NCBI RefSeq assembly: GCF_003610915.1
Contig: NZ_NSDJ01000002.1
Coordinates: 496,001-560,000, forward strand
DNA: 64,000 bases
Reading direction: 5' to 3'
Origin: Rahnella variigena
GTDB lineage: Bacteria > Pseudomonadota > Gammaproteobacteria > Enterobacterales > Enterobacteriaceae
Below, one piece after another: positions 25,763 to 33,821 of the stretch. The number at the start of each line of letters is the position of its first letter. The stretch's first letter is position 1. The notes beneath the pieces are model-generated. The model was not told the DNA's origin, made no database searches, and was given only the letters and a program-made list of their open reading frames with translations. Both the position numbers and the translations under genes were made by a program.

Positions 25763-27187
25763 ATGTTTGGTCTTGATGCGCTAGAACTGGCCCGGATCCA
25801 GTTTGCCTTCACCGTCTCTTTTCACATCATTTTTCCCGCAATCACCATCGGGCTTGCCAGTTTTCTGGCGGTTCTGGAAGGCATGTGGCTAAAAACAAAG
25901 AAAGAGGCTTACCGCGACTTGTATCATTTCTGGTCTAAAATCTTTGCCGTTAACTTCGGTATGGGCGTAGTCTCCGGTCTGGTGATGGCGTACCAGTTCG
26001 GCACCAACTGGAGCATGTTCTCCTCATTTGCAGGCAGCATTACCGGCCCGCTGCTGACCTACGAAGTGTTAACCGCATTCTTCCTTGAAGCCGGTTTCTT
26101 AGGCGTGATGTTGTTCGGCTGGAACCGCGTCGGCCCTGGCCTGCACTTCTTCTCTACCTGCATGGTGGCGCTCGGTACGCTGATGTCGACGTTTTGGATC
26201 CTCGCGTCGAACAGCTGGATGCAGACCCCGCAGGGCTACGAGATTGTTAACAATCTGGTCGTTCCGGTCAGCTGGATGAAGATTATCTTCAACCCGTCAT
26301 TCCCGTTCCGCTTAATGCACATGACCACCGCCGCGTTCCTGGCGTCTGCGTTCTTCGTAGGTTCTGCTGCAGCGTGGCATTTGCTGCGCGGTCGCGACAC
26401 GCCAGCCATCCGTACCATGTTGTCGATGGCAATGTGGATGGCGTTGATCGTCTCGCCAATTCAGGCGTTTCTGGGTGATGCGCACGGTCTGAATACCCTG
26501 AAATATCAGCCAGCCAAAATTGCTGCCATCGAAGGCCACTGGGAAAATAAAGACAACAAACCGTCCCCGCTGGTGCTGATTGGTTACCCGGACATGAACC
26601 GTGAAGAAACCCGTTACGCGATTGAAATCCCGTATCTGGGCAGCCTGATCCTGACGCACAGCCTGACGCATCAGATCCCGGCGCTGAAATCCTTCCCGAA
26701 AGAAGATCGTCCGAACTCGTCCGTTATTTTCTACACCTTCCGCATCATGGCCGGTCTGGGCATGCTGATGATTTTGCTGGGTGTGCTGAGCCTGATCCTG
26801 CGTCGTGGCGGCAAAATGTATACCTCCAAAGCGTTCCTGCGCTTTGCTTTCCTGATGGGGCCTTCCGGTCTGCTGGCGTTACTGGCGGGTTGGATCACCA
26901 CTGAAATGGGGCGTCAGCCGTGGGTGGTTTATGGACTGCTGCGCACCAAAGATGCGGTATCCAACCACAATGTGCTGCAAATGAGCGTCAGCCTGATCCT
27001 GTTCATCGTCATTTACTGCTCGGTGTTTGGTGTCGGTTACGGCTACATGATGCGTCTGATCCGTAAGGGTCCGCAGGCGCATGAAGGCGAAAGCGTTGAC
27101 CACGGTGGTCCGGGCCAGCACCGCACGCCTGCACGTCCGCTGTCTGCGATTTCAGAATCACTGACCGACGAAAATAAGGGAGCTTGA
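25763..27187 (+). CDS. cioA: Cytochrome bd-type ubiquinol oxidase subunit I (CIO type, short Q-loop)
   Basis: Subunit I of a bd-type quinol oxidase carries haems b558, b595 and d and reduces oxygen with electrons from quinol at the inner membrane. This 474-residue protein has about nine membrane segments, the haem-ligand His21 in 'SFHIIFP', 'HMTTAAF' further on, and the GRQPW motif near residue 381. It is about 50 residues shorter than E. coli CydA (522) because the quinol-binding loop is short, the mark of the cyanide-insensitive (CioA) branch. It forms an operon with subunit II and a DUF2474 protein, with a perfect FNR box upstream. Confidence 0.92.
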   Translation: MFGLDALELARIQFAFTVSFHIIFPAITIGLASFLAVLEGMWLKTKKEAYRDLYHFWSKIFAVNFGMGVVSGLVMAYQFGTNWSMFSSFAGSITGPLLTYEVLTAFFLEAGFLGVMLFGWNRVGPGLHFFSTCMVALGTLMSTFWILASNSWMQTPQGYEIVNNLVVPVSWMKIIFNPSFPFRLMHMTTAAFLASAFFVGSAAAWHLLRGRDTPAIRTMLSMAMWMALIVSPIQAFLGDAHGLNTLKYQPAKIAAIEGHWENKDNKPSPLVLIGYPDMNREETRYAIEIPYLGSLILTHSLTHQIPALKSFPKEDRPNSSVIFYTFRIMAGLGMLMILLGVLSLILRRGGKMYTSKAFLRFAFLMGPSGLLALLAGWITTEMGRQPWVVYGLLRTKDAVSNHNVLQMSVSLILFIVIYCSVFGVGYGYMMRLIRKGPQAHEGESVDHGGPGQHRTPARPLSAISESLTDENKGA

Positions 27188-27189
27188 TA

Positions 27190-28197
27190 ATGGGTATCGA
27201 CTTACCGCTGATCTGGTTTTTGATCATCATCTTCGGCGTGATGATGTATGTGGTGATGGACGGCTTCGACCTGGGTATCGGTCTGCTGTTCCCGCTGGTG
27301 AAAAAAGAGCACGACCGCGACGTGATGATGAACACCGTTGCGCCGGTCTGGGACGGCAACGAAACCTGGCTGGTGCTGGGCGGTGCGGCGCTGTACGGCG
27401 CATTCCCGCTGGCGTATTCGGTAATACTGGACGCGCTGACTATCCCGCTGACCCTGATGCTGTTCGGCCTGATCTTCCGTGGCGTCGCTTTTGAATTTCG
27501 CTTCAAAGCCAGCCCGGCCAAACGCCACGTGTGGGATAAGTCCTTCATTGGCGGTTCAGTGCTGGCGACGTTCTGTCAGGGCGTGGTGCTGGGCGCGGTC
27601 ATCAACGGGATCCCGGTGGTGAACCGTACTTATGCCGGTGGCGCGCTGGACTGGCTGACGCCGTTCACGCTGTTCTGTGGTTTTGCGCTGGTGGTGGCTT
27701 ACTCCCTGCTCGGCTGCACCTGGCTGATCATGAAAACCGAAGGCGAATTGCAGGAAGCGATGCACAACATCGCCAAACCGCTGCTGATAGTCTTCCTGCT
27801 GGTGACGCTGGCGGTCAGCCTTTGGACGCCGCTGACACACAGCGATATCGCCACCCGCTGGTTCTCCCGCCCTAACCTCTACTGGTTCCTGCCGGTACCG
27901 GTGCTGGTAGTGCTGGTCTCTGCATGGATGTATCGCGCCATCAGCAAAAATGCGCACCACTCGCCGTTCCTGCTGACGCTGGCGCTGGTGTTCCTGGGCT
28001 ATACCGGTCTGGGGATCAGCATCTGGCCGAACATCATTCCACCGTCCATCTCCATCTGGGAAGCGGCGTCACCTCCGCAAAGTCAGGGCTTTATTCTGGT
28101 CGGCGCCCTGTTCATCATCCCTATTATTCTGGTGTACACCTTCTGGAGCTACTACGTGTTCCGCGGGAAAGTCACACCGGATCAGGGTTATCACTGA
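27190..28197 (+). CDS. cioB: Cytochrome bd-type ubiquinol oxidase subunit II
   Basis: Subunit II pairs with CioA in the membrane oxidase. The 335-residue protein begins 'MGIDLPLIWFLIIIFGVMMYVVMDGFDLGIG' at residue 1, with the family motif 'DGFDLGIG' and 'WDGNETWLVLGG' near residue 56. About eight membrane segments follow. I choose the ATG at 27190, two bases after the cioA stop, with AAGGGAGC just upstream. GC is high and codon use matches cioA. The DUF2474 gene follows after 11 bases. Confidence 0.93.
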   Translation: MGIDLPLIWFLIIIFGVMMYVVMDGFDLGIGLLFPLVKKEHDRDVMMNTVAPVWDGNETWLVLGGAALYGAFPLAYSVILDALTIPLTLMLFGLIFRGVAFEFRFKASPAKRHVWDKSFIGGSVLATFCQGVVLGAVINGIPVVNRTYAGGALDWLTPFTLFCGFALVVAYSLLGCTWLIMKTEGELQEAMHNIAKPLLIVFLLVTLAVSLWTPLTHSDIATRWFSRPNLYWFLPVPVLVVLVSAWMYRAISKNAHHSPFLLTLALVFLGYTGLGISIWPNIIPPSISIWEAASPPQSQGFILVGALFIIPIILVYTFWSYYVFRGKVTPDQGYH

Positions 28198-28208
28198 GGA
28201 ATCGCATT

Positions 28209-28373
28209 ATGAATCTCATCAGAAAAATGGATGACAGCAACATCACTAAAGCCCCGTTCTTAAAGCGTGTCGGCTGGATGGCCGTCATCTGGGGCGGCAG
28301 CGTGCTGGCGTTATTTGTTGTGGCATCGGTGTTTCATTTGCTGATGTTTGCGGCAGGAATGAGAAGTCATTAA
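28209..28373 (+). CDS. DUF2474 small membrane subunit of the bd oxidase
   Basis: A 54-residue protein with one transmembrane helix (about 23-47). 'LKRVGWMAVIWGGSVLAL' is typical of DUF2474, a CydX-like family found after CIO-type subunit II genes and thought to stabilise the oxidase. The ATG is preceded by GAGGAA, eleven bases after cioB. An intrinsic terminator follows directly, so this is the last gene of the operon. Confidence 0.87.
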   Translation: MNLIRKMDDSNITKAPFLKRVGWMAVIWGGSVLALFVVASVFHLLMFAAGMRSH

Positions 28374-28379
28374 GTGAAA

Positions 28380-28410
28380 AAGGCCGCCATCATGGCGGCC
28401 TTCTGTTTTT
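28380..28410. terminator. Bidirectional intrinsic terminator between cio operon and TetR gene
   Basis: AAGGCCGCCAT and ATGGCGGCCTT form an 11-bp stem, followed on the plus strand by a T-tract (28406-28411) and on the minus strand by TTTT. It serves the cio operon and the convergent TetR/MFS unit. Confidence 0.88.
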
Positions 28411-28991
28411 TATTTTTCCAGCACCCTTCCGATAAAATCCAAAATGTCATCCATCGCTTCCTGACGGGCTTCGGCAGAAGGCATGACGATCAGCTGATCG
28501 GAATAGCCATTCATGATGGCGGATAACTGGCGGGTGACGCGTCCGGCATCGGTCGGACGGAACACGCCGCTGTCGATCCCGGCGCGGATAATCTCAGCCA
28601 GCAGTGCCAGCCACTTATGTACCATCAGCCGCGCCAGTTCGGCGTAAGCCTCGTTATGTGCCGCCAGTTGCCAGAGCGATCCGTACAACTGCCAGATATC
28701 ACCCTGCGTATCAGGCAGATAATTGCACACCAGCGTGTGCAATTTTGCTTTGGGCTCCAGCAGTGCGATTTCAGCGGAAAACTCTTTCAGTTCCGCCATC
28801 ATCACCACTGACAACGCTTCAATGCACAGCGTCTGCCAGTCAGGAAAATAATGATAAATATGGCTGCGGGAAATCCCGACGTACTCCGTCAGCTCACGCG
28901 TCGTGACTTTCTCAATCCCCTTTTCGATAAAGAGACTGATGGCGCCGTCAAGAATTTTAGCCCTTAACGCTTCCCGGTTTTCTTTCATCAT
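28410..28991 (-). CDS. TetR family regulator of the adjacent MFS efflux gene
   Basis: The 193-residue protein has a TetR-type N-terminal helix-turn-helix ('FIEKGIEKVTTRELTEYVGISRSHIYHYFPDWQTL', about residues 17-51) and a variable ligand-binding C-terminus. It lies 44 bases downstream of the MFS gene on the same strand. Three copies of a TTGAGC-N4-GCTCAA palindrome lie upstream of the MFS gene (two) and of this gene (one), so it very probably represses both. The start is ATG at 28991 with AGGA upstream; the adjacent ATG at 28988 is an alternative. Confidence 0.9.
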   Translation of the reverse strand: MMKENREALRAKILDGAISLFIEKGIEKVTTRELTEYVGISRSHIYHYFPDWQTLCIEALSVVMMAELKEFSAEIALLEPKAKLHTLVCNYLPDTQGDIWQLYGSLWQLAAHNEAYAELARLMVHKWLALLAEIIRAGIDSGVFRPTDAGRVTRQLSAIMNGYSDQLIVMPSAEARQEAMDDILDFIGRVLEK

Positions 28992-29007
28992 TTATCCTGT
29001 GCTGGCA

Positions 29008-29023
29008 TTGAGCAACTGCTCAG
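29008..29023. promoter_or_regulatory. TetR-type operator copy 3 (upstream of the TetR gene)
   Basis: TTGAGCAACTGCTCAG matches the two palindromes before the MFS gene except at the last base and inner bases. It lies between the MFS stop and the TetR start, where it could provide autoregulation. Confidence 0.7.
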
Positions 29024-29035
29024 ACCGGCATTTTA

Positions 29036-30532
29036 TCAGGAAGCCCGGCGTGTGCCCACGGACTTACGCAGCACGATTTTCAGCACTACGACGCTGGCAA
29101 TCACCAGCACAGCGGCAGAAATCAGTACCGCCAGAAACGCCTGATCAAACGCGGTTCGTGCCAGGCTGGTCAGCAACGACGCATGCTCAGGGCTGAGATG
29201 ACCAGCAATCGTTAACGCTTCATCGAGACTGTCATACGCCGTTTCACCGCTGACCAGTCCTTGCGGAAGGGTCAGACTGCGGCTGTAAACGGCCGTCATC
29301 AGACCACCCAGCAAGGTGACGCCAAGCACGCCGCCCATTTCCCACGACACATCTTCTATCGCGGCGACCATTCCGGCCTTGTCTTCCGGTGCATTAAGCA
29401 TGATGGAGGTGGAAGCCGCCGTCACAGCGCCGCCCAGGCCAAAACCTAAAATAAACAGACTGATCAGCTGCATCACCGCGCTGCCATCATAGACCAGTGC
29501 GTGAATGACGATGCCGAGCGCAGATATCGCGAAGCCGCCCAGCATCATTTTACGCACACCCACACGCGGGATCAGCATACCCGCCAGCGGCGAGGCCAGC
29601 GCAGACGCCACCGGGATAGGCAGGATAAACATCGCCGCCATAAACGGCGTCAGTCCGAGCACCAGCTGCAACCGCTGACTCAGCACCAGTTCGATACCGA
29701 TCAGCGCAATCATTGAGGTGATCGCCACGCCCACGCCACAGGCAAACGCACGATTACGGAACAGTGAAAAGTCGATCATCGGCTGTACAGCGCGTTTTTG
29801 TCTTCTGACGAATAAACCGAGGAACAGCACACCGAAGGCGGCAGAACCCAAGATCACCAGCCATGAAGAGTTAATCTGGCTCAGTTCTTTCAGCGCGTAA
29901 ATAACCCCTACCAGCCCCGCCATCACCAGCGCAGAACCGGCAAAATCACACGGACGTTGTTTATTGCCTTCACCGCGTGGGATCAGTGCCTGGGCAAACG
30001 GGAAAACGGCCAGCACAATGGGCACGTTGATCAGGAACACCGAGCCCCACCAGAAATATTCCAGCAACACGCCGCCGATCACCGGCCCGAGCGCCGCCGC
30101 ACCTGACGCTACCGCCGACCAGATACCGATCGCCAGCGCACGTTCACGTTCGTTGGTGAAGACATGACGCACAATCGCCAAGGTCGCAGGCATCATCATG
30201 GCCGCGCCAATCGCCAGGAAAACACGAGAAGCGATCAGCATTTCAGCGCTGGCGGAAAACGCCGCGCACAGGGAGGCGAGCGCAAATACCGGCAGCCCGC
30301 TCATAAAAAGATTTTTGTGTCCGATACGGTCACTGAGCATTCCCGCGCCCGGTAACAGACCGGCGACCACCAGCGGATAGGCGTTCACTATCCATAATTT
30401 TTCCGATGCCGTGGCACCCAGCGCCTGCGTCAGACGCGGTAACGCGGTGTACAACACGGTCATATCAATGATGATCAAAAAGAGTGTACTGGTGACAATC
30501 GCAAGTATCAGCCAGCGGTTATTGACGAACAT
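29036..30532 (-). CDS. MFS multidrug transporter, 14-segment DHA2 type (SmvA-like)
   Basis: The 498-residue protein has 14 hydrophobic segments. It shows the DHA2 motifs: 'IIDMTVLYTALPRL' in the first helix, 'GAGMLSDRIGHKNLF' between helices 2 and 3, and 'GPVIGGVLLEYFWWGSVFLINVP' at the motif C region. This is the family of SmvA/QacA/EmrB proton-driven exporters of cationic biocides and dyes. Overall it resembles SmvA, which in Klebsiella is paired with a TetR repressor, there divergent and here downstream. Two TetR-type operators lie 20-70 bases upstream of its start. Confidence 0.88.
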   Translation of the reverse strand: MFVNNRWLILAIVTSTLFLIIIDMTVLYTALPRLTQALGATASEKLWIVNAYPLVVAGLLPGAGMLSDRIGHKNLFMSGLPVFALASLCAAFSASAEMLIASRVFLAIGAAMMMPATLAIVRHVFTNERERALAIGIWSAVASGAAALGPVIGGVLLEYFWWGSVFLINVPIVLAVFPFAQALIPRGEGNKQRPCDFAGSALVMAGLVGVIYALKELSQINSSWLVILGSAAFGVLFLGLFVRRQKRAVQPMIDFSLFRNRAFACGVGVAITSMIALIGIELVLSQRLQLVLGLTPFMAAMFILPIPVASALASPLAGMLIPRVGVRKMMLGGFAISALGIVIHALVYDGSAVMQLISLFILGFGLGGAVTAASTSIMLNAPEDKAGMVAAIEDVSWEMGGVLGVTLLGGLMTAVYSRSLTLPQGLVSGETAYDSLDEALTIAGHLSPEHASLLTSLARTAFDQAFLAVLISAAVLVIASVVVLKIVLRKSVGTRRAS

Positions 30533-30553
30533 AAAAAGTGCCTCAGATAGATT

Positions 30554-30569
30554 TTGAGCAAGCGCTCAA
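30554..30569. promoter_or_regulatory. TetR-type operator copy 1 (MFS promoter)
   Basis: TTGAGCAAGCGCTCAA, a 16-base palindrome 21 bases upstream of the MFS start. It sits 30 bases centre-to-centre from copy 2, about three helical turns, which suits side-by-side dimer binding. Confidence 0.82.
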
Positions 30570-30583
30570 GTCCAGCAAGATAC

Positions 30584-30599
30584 TTGAGCAACCGCTCAA
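30584..30599. promoter_or_regulatory. TetR-type operator copy 2 (MFS promoter)
   Basis: TTGAGCAACCGCTCAA shares the TTGAGC/GCTCAA arms with copies 1 and 3. Together with copy 1 it would cover the promoter of the MFS gene. Confidence 0.82.
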
Positions 30600-30710
30600 A
30601 CTCAAGCAGCAACTGTCCGCCAGTTGATGAAGCGTTGAAGTAGCGAATGGGGGAAGTTTGGATTTGCAGTTGGCCGCTGCAAAGAGGCGGCTTTTAAAAA
30701 CAAATTATGA

Positions 30711-31296
30711 TCAAGGTCGTGGGTTGCCACCCACACTGGCTCTTAAGGTCAAGGTCGTGGGCGTCGGCCCACACCGACCAGAGACCCGGTAACGCGCGGG
30801 CCTCTGGACTCCGCGCTTTTTCACTGCGCGCTATCGCAGGCACGACGTACATGTTCTGGTGCATTGGTGAGTGGCGCAAAATGTCATCGCTGCGCGATTC
30901 CCGAATTTCAGGTTTCGAGCCATAGGTCTCGAACCGTTCATTCGGTGCCATTTTTGAGCACGCCAATAAACTTATCTAAAAGATAAAAACAATCTGCCGT
31001 TGATTTAAGATCGTGCGGGCGATTCAGAAATCTTGCTGAACGGAGCGGCCTGGAGACCGGAGGCTCCAGGACCGAGTGAAGGAACCGCAAAGCGGCAAGA
31101 TTTCCAGCCTGTCGCGGTGATACCTGAAACATAGCCAGCGAGCGGAGCGTGCAGTTAAAAAAACGCAGGATTCCAAAGGGTTTCGTTTAAAACCCTTTGG
31201 GCCAGTGTGGGCGGCGAGCCCACGACCTTGACCTTAGGGCCAGTTTGGCTGTCAACCCAAGGTCTTGTCGGTGTGGTCCGACGCCCGCGACCTTAA
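30711..31296. repeat. Non-coding array of inverted repeat units reaching into the bisC-like 3' end
   Basis: Units built on 'AAGGTCAAGGTCGTGGG...CCCACAC' occur at 30711-30745 and 30746-30780. They recur in reverse orientation at 31203-31237 and, more diverged, at 31238-31265 and 31267-31296. Each is itself a small hairpin (GTGGG...CCCAC). Between the two sets lie GC-rich hairpin-prone segments and a perfect 11-bp stem (CCAAAGGGTTT/AAACCCTTTGG, 31173-31200). No coding sequence is convincing. The layout resembles a composite of enterobacterial intergenic repeats. The last unit lies inside the 3' end of the reductase gene. Confidence 0.78.
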
Positions 31297-33591
31297 CACC
31301 GGCGGCTGGAAAGCCGTGACATCGGGTAAAGGCGCGTCCCAGCGCTCGATATCAATCCAGCAACTTTGCGCACTGCAGCCTTGCCCGAGTCGCGAACTGC
31401 CGCGATCTTCCGTCAGTACGTTCGGGTTGCCGTGTTTATCCAGCGAGTCGGGTTGCGACGGATCCTGCGGGTCGTACCAGGCACCGGTCGACATTTGCAC
31501 CACGCCGGGGCGCAGATCCTCGGTCAGATGAACACCCGCCAGGATTGCGCCACGATCGTTAAACACCCGCACGATACTGCCCTCAGTAATGCCACGCGCA
31601 GCGGCATCCTGCGGATGTAACCAGAGCGGTTCACGGTCGCTGATTTTTGTCTTACGGCTGACGCTGCCGTGATCGTACTGACTGTGCAACCGTGTCCGTG
31701 GCTGACTTGAGAGCAAATGCAGTGGCCAGCGGGCACGGGTTGCCTGCTGTTCACGGTAGTCCTGTTCATACCAGAACGGGAAACCGGGACATTCTTCGTA
31801 ATCGAAATTCGCCACCGTCTGTGAAAACAGTTCGATTTTGCCTGACGGCGTAGCCAGCGGCGATCCTTCAGGGTCACGGCGGAAGTCTTCGAACAGGATC
31901 TGCGGCGCATCCGGACGCGCATATTCCAGTTTGCCCTGTTGCCAGAAATCATCGAATTCGGGCAGCTCAATGCCATCGGCCTGCGCACGGGGAACCGAAA
32001 GCTGGTAGATATGCCGCAGCCAGTCCGCCGCATCGCGCCCTTCGCTGAAGACCTCGCCAAAGCCCATTTGCTGCGCGAGCGCGGCAAATATCGCGTAATC
32101 GCTGCGCGCCTCACCGACCGGCGCAATATGCTGACGCATGGCAATCATGTAGCCGTCGTTGCTGGCGCTGCCGATATCCTCGCGCTCAAGTGACGTTGTC
32201 ACCGGCAGCACGATGTCTGCGAACTTAGCCTGCGCCGTCCAGTACTGTTCATGCACCACCACGGTATCGGGCTGACGCCAGGCTTTCACCAGCCGGTTGA
32301 TATCCTGATGATGGTGAAACGCGTTACCGCCCGCCCAGTAAACCAGCCGGATATCGGGATACTGACAGTTTTTGCCATCGAACTGATACGCGCCGCCGGG
32401 ATTGAGCAACATGTCGGAAAGCCGCGCCACGGGGATGTGATCGTTCACCGCATTTTTACCCATCGGCAAACGCGGGCCGGAGAAGGTGCGGCGATCGGAG
32501 CCTGCAAGATTGGTAGACGCGTAGGCAAAGCCCAGCCCGCCGCCCGGCGTGCCGATCTGTCCGAGTAAAGACGCCAGCGCCACCGTCGCCCAGAAAGTTT
32601 GTTCGCCCTGTCGTGCGCGTTGCAAAGACCAGGCGATATTAATCATGGTCTGCTTTTCGGACATCTCGCGCGCCAGCGTGCGGATTGCCTGCGCGCTGAC
32701 GCCAGTCAGCGGTTCTGCCCATTCCGGCGTTTTGGCCTGTCCGTCGCGTACGCCTGTCAGATAATCGCGGTACGTATCGAATCCGACGGTATGACTGGCG
32801 ACAAAACCGGCGTCATAACGGGATTCATCGACCAGAACATAACTCAGTGCCAGCAAAAGTGCGGTATCACTGCCCGGTTTGAGGGACAGCCATTCAGCCG
32901 TTTTCACCGACGAGAGATCATTCTTCACCGGGCTGACATTGATGAAACGGGTGCCGGTTCGCTCCATTTCCTGTAACCAGTATTTCAGAGAGTGATCGTT
33001 GGCACCGCCGCCGTTGACCTGCGCATTGCGCCACGGCAGTCCGCCGAACGCGACGAACAGCTCGCACTTTCCGGCCAGCACGGACCAGTGAGTATGCTGT
33101 TTTTGCAGCACATCCAGATCACCGATAATGTGCGGCAATAAACGCTCCGCTGCGGCCAGACTGTAGGTGTTAGTGCTGCCGGTATACCCGCCAAACTGAT
33201 TGAAAAACCGGTGCATCTGACTTTGCGCATGGTGAAAACGACCGGCGCTCGACCAGCCGTAAGACCCGGCATAGAACGCAGAATTACCGTGGGTTTCCTT
33301 TACGCGCGCGAGTTCAGCCGCGACCAGCGACAGCGCCGTCTCCCAGCTGACTTCGACAAAAGGCTCTTTGCCGCGTCCTTCACGCGAGGCCGCGCCGTGT
33401 TGCAAATAGCCCAGTCGGACCGCAGGGCGACGCACGCGGCTGGGTCCGTCTACCGAACCCACCAGGGATTGTCCGATTTCAGACGGATTACGATCCCATT
33501 CCACGGGTTCGACAGATTTTAAAACACCGTCAGCCGTGGCAACGCGGTACGTTCCCCAGTGCATAACAGCCAGATCATGGTTTTTTTTCAT
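31252..33591 (-). CDS. Molybdopterin S-/N-oxide reductase, BisC/TorA family, cytoplasmic
   Basis: This 779-residue protein belongs to the DMSO-reductase family close to BisC/TorZ/MtsZ, which reduce sulfoxides (biotin or methionine sulfoxide) or N-oxides using bis-MGD molybdenum. The active-site Tyr in 'GSYGWSS' is residue 111 and the likely Mo-ligand Ser in 'TYSLAAA' is residue 144. That spacing of 33 equals the Tyr114/Ser147 pair of Rhodobacter DMSO reductase. No Tat signal and no iron-sulfur Cys motif are present, so it should be cytoplasmic like BisC. The last ~14 codons (RSRASDHTDKTLG) are encoded by an intergenic repeat unit. It is divergent from a peptide-type ABC transporter, which may bring in its substrate. 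Confidence 0.88.
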   Translation of the reverse strand: MKKNHDLAVMHWGTYRVATADGVLKSVEPVEWDRNPSEIGQSLVGSVDGPSRVRRPAVRLGYLQHGAASREGRGKEPFVEVSWETALSLVAAELARVKETHGNSAFYAGSYGWSSAGRFHHAQSQMHRFFNQFGGYTGSTNTYSLAAAERLLPHIIGDLDVLQKQHTHWSVLAGKCELFVAFGGLPWRNAQVNGGGANDHSLKYWLQEMERTGTRFINVSPVKNDLSSVKTAEWLSLKPGSDTALLLALSYVLVDESRYDAGFVASHTVGFDTYRDYLTGVRDGQAKTPEWAEPLTGVSAQAIRTLAREMSEKQTMINIAWSLQRARQGEQTFWATVALASLLGQIGTPGGGLGFAYASTNLAGSDRRTFSGPRLPMGKNAVNDHIPVARLSDMLLNPGGAYQFDGKNCQYPDIRLVYWAGGNAFHHHQDINRLVKAWRQPDTVVVHEQYWTAQAKFADIVLPVTTSLEREDIGSASNDGYMIAMRQHIAPVGEARSDYAIFAALAQQMGFGEVFSEGRDAADWLRHIYQLSVPRAQADGIELPEFDDFWQQGKLEYARPDAPQILFEDFRRDPEGSPLATPSGKIELFSQTVANFDYEECPGFPFWYEQDYREQQATRARWPLHLLSSQPRTRLHSQYDHGSVSRKTKISDREPLWLHPQDAAARGITEGSIVRVFNDRGAILAGVHLTEDLRPGVVQMSTGAWYDPQDPSQPDSLDKHGNPNVLTEDRGSSRLGQGCSAQSCWIDIERWDAPLPDVTAFQPPVLRSRASDHTDKTLG

Positions 33592-33821
33592 TATAAGCAG
33601 GTAAATTCAGGCAAAAATGCACACTAGCATGCCGTTGCGCCCGCGGCTACGCTGTCTGTGTTATTTCTATTTTTATCATACGCTTATCTTATTTACGTAT
33701 TAGACACCCCCTTCCCTATTTCTTAGGATTACGCCCCTTTGGGGCAATTTCTGACCATCAGATTCGCCTGTGCAGCAGGGTATTCACACCGTATCAGCCT
33801 ATAAAATAAGGATAATAAAAA

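Noticed and set aside
27009..27548. Long minus-strand frame opposite cioA/cioB (179 codons)
   Set aside because: High-GC shadow of two strongly supported oxidase genes on the plus strand, without start signals or recognisable domains.
30694..30966. Open frames in the repeat region before the reductase gene
   Set aside because: They are composed of the hairpin repeat units and run on both strands, a sign of repeat sequence rather than genes.
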